From Buxus sempervirens (lineage: Eukaryota; Streptophyta; Magnoliopsida; Buxales; Buxaceae), in NCBI GenBank assembly GCA_947561395.2, contig OX387185.1, positions 38,792,213 to 38,856,212 of the forward strand: a stretch of 64,000 bases of DNA, given 5' to 3'. Positions 34,942 through 47,312 of this stretch are shown here, one piece after another; the first letter of the stretch is position 1, and every line of letters begins with the position of its first letter. The notes beneath the pieces are model-generated. The model was not told where the DNA came from. It did no database searches and saw nothing but the letters and a program-made list of their open reading frames with translations. A program made the position numbers and the translations under genes.

Positions 34942-35395
34942 GATATATTTCACCAGGTAATGTAATATTGGTTTCTCCCATAAACAATCATGGTGGGTTA
35001 GATTTTATGATAAACATTTTATTTTTGTGCAGAGCTTGCTTACATAGCACGGGTGACTGAAAAATGTGATGTGTATAGTTTTGGTGTTTTAACGCTAGAA
35101 GTGATGAAGGGATGGCACCTTGGTGAATTGATCTCCACCGTATCCTCTTTATATGCAACTTCTTCATTGCCGTTAAGCATGGAAGATGATATAGTGCAGG
35201 ATATGTTGGATGAATGACTTTCGCCTATTACACTGGGACATGGCGGATAAAGTGGTTTACATCATTAATCAGGCAATTGCATGCCTACATGTTACTCCAA
35301 AGTCTCGTCCAACCATGCAAAGCATCTCTCGGGAGCAATCATTTGGGCCTTTTCACAAAGTTACAACTCAACCAAAATTAAGCATTGCCGTTTGA
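34942..35395 (+). pseudogene. LRR receptor kinase pseudogene copy 2, kinase C-lobe
   Basis: The gene resumes with GYISP, a 76-bp intron at 34957-35032 (GTAATG...TGTGCAG), then [20 protein letters not shown] and LEVM, i.e. kinase subdomains VIII-IX. An intron splitting the GYxAPE motif is, as far as I recall, usual for MIK2-like kinases. The splice sites are still canonical. A TGA near 35214 and shifts follow, but ITLGHGG and IACLHVTPKSRPTMQ remain readable in other frames, the latter matching the HRRP-type end of the domain. Confidence 0.85.
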
Positions 35396-36896
35396 TTGAT
35401 TTTAAAATTTTGTTAGTGTAAGTGAAGGATGCATCCACATGTGTTTAAGTATTTATATTACACACGTTACAGTGCTTCCGCATAATTCCTGAATGTGAAA
35501 TTTTGAGAAAATTGTAATTTATTTTTATTATTCAGTGTGATTATTAGGAGACCCTCTTAGTGTTTAAATTGATAAAAAATAACCTAATAAATCTCATCAG
35601 GAGTAAGATGCTTTGCTTTATAATCTTCTTTTCGTCAATCCTTGAGAGCTCTTAAGTTTATCTTCCCTTTCTTGAGTTAATATCCTCTCAAACTTACTTA
35701 GATTGCAAATGGTTGTCAATCTAGCAATCATGTGGTTTCGATGTATCCCCTCAACCATATCTTTATGCATGTAAAATATTTATTAATTTTGCAGTGTTCG
35801 CGCGGTCGATGGGAAAAAAAATTGGGGGGTGGGGAGAGGGTGGACAAGTAGACTTAAAGAGTGGATGTACATATCTATACCGTATATAATGTGAGGTGTC
35901 CCTTGGGAATCATGCCAAAAAATGTGCATCTTACCCAAAGAGCTGTTACACAGCAACGCCAAGATTCATTAATAAAAGGATAAAATGGTCAAAACTGCCT
36001 CAAAATTTCTGAAACTCAATATTTATTTATGCAACTGTTCCTCCCACGACGTGCAGTACTACACGTGCACCATGCTGGTATATATATAATGTGGGATGCC
36101 CCCTTCGGAATTGCGCCAACCAAAATGTGGGACTTTCTAAAAAAGCCCTTACACATCATCATGAAGATTCATTAATATATAAAATGTTACAATACTAAAA
36201 AAGGCTTCAATTTTTAAATCATAATAATCAGTTGCAAAACTATTCCATCTTTGTCTACCTCTTTCTTCACAGCACTTGCACCCTACTAGTATATATATGG
36301 ACAATCCAAGTAAGGCCAAAATGGCATCCTTGGATATGTCTAGTCAAGGTATGCACAGGCTAGTTTTGACTAGTACATGAAACCCTCCAGTTATTTGCAG
36401 AATCCCACTTTGGAAGGTTTCGATTCATGTAGGTCGTGGGTCCTGATTTCAAGATGTCAGACTAGGTCTTGCACCACAGACGGCCGGCTAGTACCCTTTG
36501 GATGCCCAGCACGAGTAAAGTTAAGTAGAATAATCAACTTAGAAGTCTTATTATTAAATCAATTTGTTCTATTAAAAGATCTATTTTAATGTATATAAAA
36601 ACCTTAAACTAATTTGGATTGTTTGTATTTTTGCTATTAAACTATTGTAGTACGTAACAATTCATTTTGGGTATTAAACTATTGAAAAGCTGTTGAGTTA
36701 GACCAGTCCATAGGTTGATTTAACTTTAAAGCCATCATTATTTGTCTTTATTCCACTAGAAAGAATATTGAAAATCTTTAATGTTTTTAATGGTAGGTTG
36801 ATTTTTAATTATATCTTTATTCAAAGGTTTATTTCAGTTAGTATTCTCTTCCACGTAAGGGGGATTCAGGAAGCTTTTGCCTATTAATAATATTTA
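35396..36896. other. Downstream flank of kinase copy 2, no gene
   Basis: No coding sequence. The part 35762-36370 is the partner of 25314-25940 downstream of copy 1, and 36413-36850 recurs near 43390-43800 and 12480-12800. It includes two internal near-repeats around 35885 and 36095 (AATGTGRGRTGYCCC, then a GTCCATTAATAAAA-like stretch). Confidence 0.6.
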
Positions 36897-36901
36897 GTCT
36901 C

Positions 36902-39701
36902 TGTGAGACACGGGAAAAATCACCGGAGTGATCATCCCTCCGTCAACACACGGGCTCAACGCAAAATTGGGAGAGTCGCCACCATTCAGAATTTTGGGGT
37001 GAGAATGGACACCAAAATCATAAAAAATAAGCAAAAAGGGTTAAAAAGCAAATTCTAGGGTAAACATAACCCTACTTGAAAATTAAATCCAGAGATGGGT
37101 AAGGGGATTAGATTATGAACGGGGGAAGGTGTTAGGCACCCCCATTCACCCACACAAGGTGGTTGCCAAGTGTTTGTTCATGCTAAAAGAAAATAGGAAG
37201 CTTGCTAAAAAATCATGAAAAGCCTTGAAAAAGGAACAAGTGTATGATATATTCACATGAAGATCCAAATGGATTTTAGATCTTCTCTTATGTCAATATC
37301 ATTTCTGAAATGTCATAAAAGGATAAAAAATCCAAGCAAAAGAATGTCCAAAGCCAAGTTGAATCAAATCCGGAAAATTCGGTGAAAAGTAATGCCATTT
37401 GTCTTGAAATCATTCAAATCCAATTTTAAATCAAATCAAACCAAATCCATTTGAAAGATTATCGTAAATAATAGTCTCATTCAAAATTTCAAGTAATTCC
37501 GGTTGAAAACCTAGGAGTTATGCTCCTTGAAAGTTGCTGCAGGGGATATTTAAAAGTGATAAGTAGGCAACTTTGGAAAATCACCTAGAAAAATCCACTC
37601 CATAAAAACCCTCGAAATTTGGTGTGATTGAAGTCTGTATGGCCATATTTCAAAAGAAACTAGCCTCATACAAAAACTCATTCGGATGTGTCTTGGGTGG
37701 TCTTCCGAACAGGCCCCGAAGATCACAGATTTACCCAGAAAAGTGCCATTGAGCAGTTCTGAGTAAATCGGCTACCAATAATTCAAATGGAGTCAAAAAA
37801 TTATGAAACCAACTGGATTTAAAAATAGACTCATAAATGAGTGCCCAAAAACAAAAATCATTCGAATCGGACTTAAAACGAACACATGGCGCTCCATCGA
37901 AGTGACAAGTTCTGTATTTGAACCTGAACTGTCCAATAAACTTCGACAGAGAGGTGTCAAAAATCCGCTTGATAGAAATTAATGAAATTTCGTGGACATA
38001 AACTAGACAGCCTCACCTTTCCCATGGTTCTGAAATCACTCCAAAATTCATCCGGACGATGAAGTTATGGGTGTCCGAAGTCGGGGTACAGTTGCTGTCA
38101 AGTTAAGCCCTTTTTGAGTAAAACCAATGCAAAAATGTGACAAAGTGTGTGCAATTCGTGCAAGATGAACATAAATACTTTAAAAATCATTCAAAGACAT
38201 TCCAGAATTGATTGAGGCCATTTATTTCAGATTTATCACAATAAATGCAATAAACCCAAAATATGAGCCTATCCCGCCAAAATAGTGCTATGTGTGTGCA
38301 AGTGTGAAAAACCATATAAAATCAATGGAACAACATAGCATGCATACATATTCATCAAAATAAGGTTCTAAACAGCCTAGGGTTCCGTTCCATTATCGTT
38401 TCCCTCTGTTCTCTCTCCCCGTTAAACACGGTTCTTCGAGATAATCAAGGGTACTTTGAATATGAAATGGTTTACAATCAATCAAAAGGCTTTATGCTAC
38501 ATAGGTTCTAGTACTAGGGTCAATCCCCAGTCTCGTTTCTCCTAGATCCCGCCTTTACGTTTTACGGCTAGGGGGAGTCTCGAGATACTTTGAGCCGGGG
38601 AAGGGTTTTCACACACAAAGAAGGCCTTATTCTACAGAAAGGTAGAAGAAGAGATCTAGATCTAGGAATGTACAGACAGAAAATAAAAGAAAAGTTTGAG
38701 GCTTACCTGGGTTCTGGATGCACTTCCGCAGCGGTTTCCTTCTTCTCTTGGAGTTCTTCTTGGCGAGAATTTAAAACAAGAGTTGATTGCCATTTGCTTA
38801 AGGAGGAGCCTCCTATTTATAGGCAAAGGCTAGGGTTAGGGTTGGTGAGAATGGTAGACACAACATAATGTCTATAGCCCACCAGCCTTAACCCTAGGGC
38901 TATTTCCGAGATTTCCCCTCATTTAATGAGGGATATGATGGTAAAAGTGAAAAGCTCTCGGAAAACCCTAATTTTGAGCAAAACTTATGTATCCGGCATA
39001 TCAGGCCGGATACACAAGGGCTTTAATGTATCCGGCCTATGATGCCGGATACACTAAAGCTTCCTTGTATCTGGCCTTTTCCACCGGATACAAAGAGGAG
39101 TACTTGTATCCGGCCTGAGTTGCCGGATACAAGGAAAAAATCCTTTTTTTCAAATTTTAACACAGGCAATACTTATTGACATGTAATATTGTTTAAGTAA
39201 ATGTCCTCGTATTTTTTAATCTCCATTTACTTAAGATATTACATGTAAATAAGCAAACACCCCCCCATTTGAATCCATTAAAAATAGTTCCAGACCCAAA
39301 TTCCAAGTGAATAAAAAGTTAACTTTCCAGTTCTAGGCAAAATTCTGATTTTTCAGGTCTGGACAAAAGGTTCAATATGTTAAAACCAAGGTATTCGTCA
39401 AGATTTAAAATCTCAAAAAATTTTTTTATGCAATAACATGGCTAAAAACCTGATTACTGGGAAAAATTATCTTGAATTCTGGCTTTAAAAAATATTTCAT
39501 TTTCTGGGGTCAAAAGTCAACAAAATTCAACCGGAAAAAGTTGACTTTGCACAAAAGATTGAATTCGGGCCTTTTCCTTTTCCGTTTTGGATTCAAATGG
39601 GTTAAGTATCTCAAACCCAATGCAAAGAATTGAAAATTCCAATAAAATATTTCTCTCCTTCAAGATTTATCAAAAAATCGTGCAATTTTGGGGTGTCTAC
39701 A
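36902..39701 (-). mobile_element. Long solo LTR (2.8 kb), minus orientation
   Basis: On the minus strand it runs from TGTAGACACCCCAAAATTGC to CCCGTGTCTCACA. The target duplication GTCTC is exact (36897-36901 and 39702-39706). The related DNA at 26290-26310 shows the empty site CAGTCTCATGTT. No genes. Like the LTR at 31068 it has GGTGGCGACTC near its 3' end and a TATA box (TATAAATA, minus strand, about 38814-38821). It is an independent fossil insertion of a related family, probably Ty3/gypsy, and looks fairly young. Confidence 0.85.
38989..39130. repeat. Four 25-bp palindromes at exact 39-bp spacing
   Basis: Units at 38989-39013, 39028-39052, 39067-39091 and 39106-39130 have half-sites GTATCCGGC and GCCGGATAC around a variable centre. 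The 14-bp spacers differ. On the minus strand the array lies about 170 bp upstream of the TATA box of this LTR. Confidence 0.92.
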
Positions 39702-39706
39702 GTCTC

Positions 39707-41431
39707 ATGTTTGCAATTCTGCTAAATGTGGGAATCTAATTAAATGCCAAGAAATCTACTCGAGGCCTAACCTCTGATCATTTGAAAACTGGTTTAGGGC
39801 GGACTAGTAGCTTAATCATATGTTTGGGTTGCACAAAAAAGGTGATGTATTAAGTCGTCATGGTGAGCAACTTGAGATGTTGTCCGATTGATCCGAATTC
39901 CGAAAGTGGGTTATTAATTTTCCCTCACTGCAACTAATATTTTCTCTCATTCCAACTTGTAAAAGACTGTTTATTTAAAAAAAAAAATTAGTGTTTTGTA
40001 AAAAATTATATTTTGAGCACTTAAGCAGGGAGAAAAGATCGATATTTGATGGTCCTCGCATGCTCTCTTCTATCTCTCCCCTTGCTAATTTTGTAAGGAA
40101 AAGAAACGAAAAGGATTGAAAAACAGCCATGTGTTTGACTATGTATCAGCAAAAATTAGTAACCCAAGCCTCTTGTTTTGGAAAGAGTTAAATTTGGTTT
40201 TGACCTGATTTTCATTGGTTGATGACTGATCATTGAGGTGGGAGAAAGATTACTTGTAGCATGTAAGAAAATAAGGACCAAAACAGAGCATCGTAACTCC
40301 CGAGAGAGTGCTCTGTTTTATGCTTCTCTTCATAAAAAAACGATAACAACATTCATGGCAGCTTGTTTTAACATCTTGGGTTCATTTGATTTGAGATGTA
40401 AAACACAAGAATAATAGAATAAATTGCTAATAAATAGGATGAGAAAAAGAAAGAAAAAAGCAAAGGACATAGCATTCCTGGTTTGACTATAGCAGCTTTT
40501 CAATAAGTTCTTTGATTTTGGTTAATTGGAAAAGGTTGGGTTGAATCCATTTTCAGATTTTAGGGATTACGAAGTTTGCAACATAAACAGCAATGAAAGA
40601 GGGAATAATACCCGATTCTATCTCAATTACACCAGATCTGTGAAGCAATCATGGAAGATTTTCTTACTCTGAGAGTGAGAGAGAGAGAGAAGGAGATGGA
40701 GTGAGTATTGTACCAGCGTTTTCCATAGGTAAAGTCAAAGAGACGAAAGATAAAGGGCAAATATCTCATGTTTGAGATTTCAGACAAGGATGCAAGCATG
40801 ACCAATGCCCTTTGTTGCATCACGCTTGCGAACAGTCCGGTTCCGATTAAATTTACTGAAGATCTTTATCCGAATAAATGTTTGGCGGATCAAATAAGGA
40901 TCCATAGATTAGATCCATTTAATAATCGGATTTCAATTCGGATCTTACTATATCTGTCCGAATCCGATTAAATCTAAGATACGTTTGAAATTTTAGAATT
41001 TTATAATGGATTTTAAGTAAATAGACTAACATACTAAAAGTAGTAGGTTTTAAAAAGGTCAATTTAATCGGATTTTTAACTGGATTTGAATACTAATCGG
41101 ATTTGGATTATACGGATTTTATAGCCATATTCGGATTCACTAAACAAATATAAAAGATTCGTCGGACATTTAATCAGATTCAGATATCCTACAACTTAAT
41201 TGGATTCGGATTTGGAACTTGATGGATCCGATCCGAATCCGACCCGTTTATAGCCCTAGTTCCAACAATTGCCTATTGACCTGGTCGAGATCAAGGTCAA
41301 CTCCTCGCTTGTCAACAACGAGTTCATCGCTTGTAGATAAGTGGATGGAAAAGATATTGAGAGGGGTTTCTCCTTATGGGTAGCCTTCCTCTACTTCTTG
41401 TGGATAAGTTCTTATCCATATTTATTTCGAG
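39707..41431. other. Intergenic, with a decayed hAT-like MITE
   Basis: No gene recognised. 39707-39960 is receptor-kinase flank DNA shared with 26300-26450 and 27480-27560. Between about 40836 and 41258 the sequence consists of TCCGAAT/ATCGGAT words and ends GACCCGTTTATAGCCCTA, like a decayed relative of the MITE at 15299. Its left end and target duplication cannot be found. Confidence 0.45.
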
Positions 41432-42637
41432 GGCTACGTTTGGCATTGATTTTTGCTTACTGCTTCAAAAAGCAAGAAAAACAATTAAATTGCTATCGCT
41501 TATGGAAAGGTCTTTTTAGGAATAAAAACCGTTTGGTTTACAAATTGATTTTGTTCACAAAATCAAAAAAGCACGTTTGGCAACATCAACCGCATAAGAT
41601 TACTTCTTGTTGCTACAATGGACACAACAACACTTGCATTAGGTCCATGTCACCGTCCCTTGGGATTCAAGATAGCAGAGAACTCCATCCCCACACAATC
41701 GATCAATCTCCCAAATCTGGTTCTTAGATCCTGCATCGATGCCACATTGCAGCATCGTAACCTTTCTGCCATTGAATGGAGCCTCGTCATCCTCCAACTA
41801 TTCGTCACGGATTTTGACAAAGTCACATTGTTTTAGATTGCTGCTGCTTCTGCCACCACCACCAACGCTGGCTTTCATCCTCCAACTACAACTACAATTC
41901 AAACTCAATGTTCAAAATGACCTCACCCATCGATGGCCGTTTGTTTTGGTCGGCCCCATTTTTTATAATCCCGAGGTCAGAAACCTTGGTGACCCATTTA
42001 TCATCCAATAGCATGTTCGTTTGTCGACTTCAAGTCCTAGTCGATCACCGTGTGCTTTGTGCCCTTGTGAAGGTAGTCCAGCCCCGAGTAGCTCCGAATG
42101 CAAATCTCAAGCCTCTCCTTCCATGGAGCTTCGCATGGCTACCAGAACATCGGTGATGATACTGGCCATCCTCTCCAACCTAGATATGTGAGCGTTGTAG
42201 TCATCTGAGGTGTGCTAGCCATGTTTGTCATGTTGATTAGAGCTTTGGAGAGATATATTTGCTTCGGAGGAAGTCTACTATGAGGCAGAAGAACTCTGTC
42301 ATTCCTATGGATGTCGGAGGTACATGGCATCGTCGGTGGTAAAGAAGCCTTCGCTGAAGGTTGGAAAATGACTTGATGAAGATGACGAACCTATTGGAGC
42401 TTCACGTGGCTACTAGAATTAGGCTGATGCTTGAATAATGGTGGAAACGATGCAAAGCCAAAACACAGAGACGAACGAAGAGCGAGAGTCGAGAAAGAAT
42501 CAAGAAGCAAGGAGCAAAATATGAAAAGCAAAAACAACTCTAACCAAACATGCTTATTGCTACAAGAAACATGATTTTGCTTCAAAAACCAAAAAAGCAA
42601 AAGTAAAAAGCAATGCTCTTCGTCCACTTGTTCAAAA
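41432..42637. mobile_element. Possible non-autonomous DNA transposon
   Basis: The two edges are loosely inverted: GGCATTGATTTTTGCTTACT on the left and, as reverse complement, AGCATTGCTTTTTACTTTTG on the right, each followed by GTTTGGTT-type words. The interval is absent from the related stretch near 11842. The interior gives several overlapping open frames (to 150 codons), none of which I recognise, and it could be captured host sequence. No target duplication was identified, so the borders are approximate. Confidence 0.4.
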
Positions 42638-42639
42638 AA

Positions 42640-43813
42640 GCCTAGGTCTTGCGGTATTTCACTCTTATCTACTATGATGGTAAGTACCACTTGTTCAATG
42701 AGCAAGAAAGTGATCCAAAGGACTGTACGTGAAAAGACTTTTCGTCCATATTTTCTATCACGACTCCATTTGCTTTTGCTTTCGTTTCTAAAGTTCTCTA
42801 ACCTTCTATGATTGGTATGCGCAGCAATCCTCTTGGCCTCCACGGATTTCTCATGCTCTGCTCACCATTTCTTTTCTTATTAATCGGTGAGTTTCATACA
42901 CATATCTTGATTCTTATCTAGCCCAATAACGTAGGCGAGGATAAGATCAAAGACCTCGATTCCCTGAAAATACTCCAGGGTAAAAAGTCAATCTTCGTGA
43001 AAAGACATCCTACACTACTTCAATTTCAGTAATCAAAGAGAAAATTTCCCACCGCATCTCTTTGGAAGTGTTTGACATGGTAGGAGTTCTCGAGGACAAA
43101 GTTAATCAAAAATTTTCTTTTAAGTATATAATATTCTTGAACAAAATAAAGTGAAGACTAAACATTTGCCTGCACTTTTTTTAAGTAAAAACCATACTTA
43201 TACCCGTATTCATAGTTTTGAATCTTAACCTTTATTTCCAATATTGCACCCGCCAAGAAGCTTGAGAAATTGCACAAGTTGATAAGAATTCAGCTTGATG
43301 GAAACCAATTTAGCGGAGACATTTCCAAAGGCTTTGGTGCAAACCCAAAGCTGCGATATATATGCACTTGGAGCGAAGCATTGATTTCAATTCATGTTGG
43401 TCGTGGGTCCCGATTTCAAGATGTTATACCAAGTCTTGCAAAACAAACGGCTGGCCAATACCCTTTGGATGCCCAACATGAGTAAGTTCAATGGAATAAT
43501 CAACTTAGAAGTCTTATTAAATCAATTGTTATACTAAAAGATCTATTCAAAAGTATAGAAACCTTAAACTAATTTGGATTGTTTGTATTTTTGGTATTAA
43601 ACTATTGTATTACGTCTAATAATTCATTTTGGGATTAAACTAATAGGAATCTGTTGAAGTAGACCCGTCCACAGGTTGATTTAACTTTAAAGCGATCATT
43701 ATTTGTCTTTCTCCATGAAAAAGAATCTTGAATCTTTTTTTTAATGGTAGATTTATTTTTAATTATATCTTGATTCAAAGCTTTATCTCAATTAGTATTT
43801 TCTCTCACTCCAA
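42640..43813. repeat. Mosaic of duplicated receptor-kinase neighbourhood DNA
   Basis: 42640-43270 matches 11842-12478 directly. 43270-43366 is an LRR scrap. 43380-43813 matches 36413-36850 and 12480-12810. At 43813 the sequence switches, within the word CTCACTCCAA/TTGATGGCG, to the start of duplication copy B. Confidence 0.7.
43270..43366 (+). pseudogene. Third LRR receptor kinase fragment
   Basis: Translates to LIRIQLDGNQFSGDISKGFG and NPKLRYI, which corresponds to the LRR at about 29595-29680 of copy 2 (RVRLEGNQFCENISEGFG). Only about 32 codons remain. Its flanks differ from those of the LRR region of copy 2, so it was moved here by rearrangement, or it is the remains of a third tandem copy. 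Confidence 0.75.
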
Positions 43814-43814
43814 T

Positions 43815-46668
43815 TGATGGCGAGGAGGATGATGATGGCGATAGTGATGTCGATGATGATAATATTGGTTGGTCTTCACATGGTGATCATAGCGGTGGCT
43901 CATCTCCATCGTAGTTGGTCAAGGTGAGCATGGGCCTAATGGTGGTTATGGTAGCAATTAATTTGCAGAGGAGCATCATTTTAGTTATGCCATTCATGAT
44001 TCTGACCATAGTTTGTACCCTCATATTCAAAGTTAGTCTCATTGGCAGCCAATTGAAGGCTATTCAGGATGTCAACTATGAGGATATGATGATTTCGTGT
44101 AGCCATTTGGTTTAGATGCCATGACAAAAGGAATATAAATGATTAATGTTTGTCTTTTAGGCATCTTTGGTGGTGGATTACATCCAGGATTGAGGATATC
44201 ATCTTTTATTTATAATGGAAGGGGTTTTCGTCTTCATATGATTATGATTATGGTAAAGGGAAAAATCTTATCAACTCGGTTAGCATCTGGTTATGAGCAT
44301 AGAGGTTCTTCCCATTAGCATAGCTTTAGACATATGCATGGCTAGGAGGGGTCATCTTCTCACTCCTCGTTTTATGTGTTGATGGGTTAGTACGGTGATG
44401 TTGGAGGATACCGTGGACCCATCGTAGTACAATATGAGCAGTTTAGAAGAGATTATGAGGCATGGTATCACAAATATATGTATTTGAATTTTTATTGTTA
44501 GCACGTTCAGTGCCTGCACAATCTGCCATTGGATGATTAGGAAGAATCTGAAGCAGATTCTACACGTCACTCCTTATGGTCTTGAAAATGAAATGAGGTA
44601 GATTTGTTAAAAAAAAATTATTGATATAATACTTTCTTTAGATTTTTGATTTAGTTGTTTATATTTGTATGGACCAACGCTCACCCCATTGGTTTTGGTG
44701 TTGTTTTAGTGATGGTCTTGGATGATGTTATTGTCAAAATTTTGCTGGCACGCCACTTGTGTCGTTATGTTGAAAAATTCCTAAAAATTTAATAAATTGA
44801 AAAAAAATCTAAAAAAGTTGTAAAAACATTTAAAAATATTATAAAGATTGGAAAAATTAAGATCAAAGTAATGATAACGATGTATTATTATTGATAATAG
44901 TAAAACATGTGTGTACACATTATGTTGTATATTATAAAAAGAAGGCTTACGCCTTCTTCTCTCAACTAATAGGAGGAGAAGGCTTCTTCTGCCTGTATGT
45001 CTTGATAGAAGAGGTGTGTGAAGGTGATGGTTGTAGCGATGGCAACGATGATGGCAAAACCAAGTATGCTCCCCTTTTTCATCTCCTATCCTCTCTCTCT
45101 CTCTCTCTCTATCCATCCCCTCTCTCTTTGAAGTTTTTTTTTTCTTTTTGAGAAGAGGGTGGCGACAGCAGAACAGCATGCCATCCTCCTCCCCTATCCT
45201 CTGACCCCCTTTAATTTTCTAGATTTAGACCAGGTTTGACCCTACAAATGGTAAATCCCCATTGGATGCCTAATATGTGCAGAATCAAGTAGAATAATGG
45301 ATTTAAAAGCTCTCTTAAATGAAATTTCTTTAGCTATTTACTATATAAAAACGTTGTAAGTCAATTTAGTATTAAACTAATAAAATGCATTTAGTTTCTT
45401 TGTATGGTCTATTTTTGTTGAAGTGAACCCGTGTAAATATTGATTAGTCATGTTAGGTTGGACCAGGTCTTATTTATCAGTTCTTGGCAGGCAACTGGGT
45501 AAATTATGTACTCTTTGTTAACCCTATAGTTTTATCAGGATTTACATAAATAAATTGAATTGACTTCTCGGATCTTACCATGTGGAGTTTACGTTTTATG
45601 TGTTTGGATATGATTTTGTGCATGTTCAAGACAGTGATTGACAAAATGATATCAGGTTATAATAATTGTTGTGTTGGTGTGCTGATGATGATGGCAACAA
45701 TTCTACGATTGATGATGATAATGAGTCATTAGTTGAGTGCAGCGTGATGAGGTTGGACGGGATCATTGATTGAGGAAAAAAGTATTTTTTTTCATTCCTT
45801 TTTTTTTGTTTGGGTAATAGGTGGAGGTTTTATCAGGCTTGTGTTGGTTCTTATGATCTTGTTTTGCTTAGACCTGTATGATTGTAGCCTAGTTGGGATG
45901 TTTTCATTTCTTGATTAATTGGCCTGCTTTGAAGTAACTCAAGTAGTGTGTCAACTTTAAAGTCTTGAACATAGGCTATTAATTCGTTAGTTGTTAAGTT
46001 GGAAGTAATTTACAAATATCTGCTCAGTTGCAACTACGTGGTTGATCTGCTCACCGAGCAAGGGTTGGTATTTATCTGTTTTCCCTTCCATTACACCAAG
46101 GCTTAAGCTTTTAATGTTTTCCAAGTATGGTTTGTTTAGAAATGTATCATTGGTGGACGATGTTGCTAATTTCCTAGCTATTGGAGTGAGGCTGAAATGG
46201 AATGAGGCTATACTACGTTTGAAATTGTTTTCATGTACAGGTGTGATACGATCAATGTGGATAACCTAAGTCTAGGGACTTTGGTTTCTTGTTATCAGTG
46301 AACTCAATGGTAGGGTCTCCTGTGATAATTTGTGGTTTTTCTTTTTCTTCCTCGGGGATGCATGCCTCTATTGTTGTCTTTAGAGAGGGAGAGCTTCATT
46401 GAGGTTAACTGATTAATGTTTTTGTGGTTTTGTTACTTAGATTGGATTGATGACCTTATCAGAGATACCCAAAATTTTTGGTATTTTAACTTTGCCTTGC
46501 TTGTTTAGTTTGGGAACACTTGTACAGGAATGCTGCTTGCCGTGATCTGTTACCTTGGAATGGAGTTGAGCTTTCTTGATTTTATTTGGATGTCATGGAA
46601 ATTACTTGGAATTTAAAGTGAGTGACTTTGATGACACGCTTTGTAGTTGGAAATTTGATTGGGTAAAT
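43815..46668 (+). repeat. Segmental duplication, copy B
   Basis: Partner of 5190-9249 without the hAT element. The empty target CGTTCAGTGCCTGC is at 44504-44517. The start holds the same decayed, His/Gly-rich coding remnant (GEHGPNGGYGSN, stop, FAEEHHFSYAIHDSDHS). No intact gene. Confidence 0.85.
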
Positions 46669-47312
46669 GACATATGAGGCAGGTTCTGTGACACTACCAC
46701 AGGGCAAGAGAATTGAAGCTAAGTGGTCTCTTAAATTTGGCTGATGGTGTCTAGCATTGTTTTCTCTGTGCCTTGGAAGTGGTTCTTGGGTCGAGGAGAG
46801 CTTTGGGAGTGTATATATGGTGTTGTCAACATGTTTGAGAACTGAAAATATGAATTTGTTGAAGCGTTTTACTTGTTGCTTCTTGAAACTGATTTGGTTT
46901 GAATGAGTTTTGGTAACTGATAGATATCTTTTGAGACTTTGAATCTGATGTTATTCTATGATGTTTGTCGTGCTCTTGTTACACATGAAGCAAGTTTTGT
47001 GAAGCATTTCATTAGGATCAATTCCTATTCAAGGAAAAGGTTTTATTTCAAAGATCAGTTCTGTCAGCAGGATCAAGGGGAGGAGGGGAAGAAAGTGGGT
47101 TAATCTGAAGATTTATGAGAAAAGGATTGATTTCAAAGATAAAGAAAGCAATAGTGGTAGCAAATGTTTTATCACAATTGAGAAGAAAGGATCAGAATGC
47201 TATTTCAGTATTCAAAACAATTTCCGCTATGAAGCTCGGCTAGAGTGGAGAATATGGAATTTTTAAGCCTATAATGCCTACTAATGCTTTAGGTTGTCGT
47301 GCTAGAAGCTTG
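46669..47312 (+). repeat. Uninverted counterpart of the inverted-repeat spacer
   Basis: Matches 10721-11344 in reverse complement. It follows copy B directly. No gene recognised. It ends at GCTAGAAGCTTGG, where an LTR-like sequence begins. Confidence 0.75.

Noticed and set aside
44781-45179. 132-codon minus-strand frame in duplication copy B
   Set aside because: It runs through CT-rich and AT-rich simple sequence and has no counterpart of equal length in copy A.
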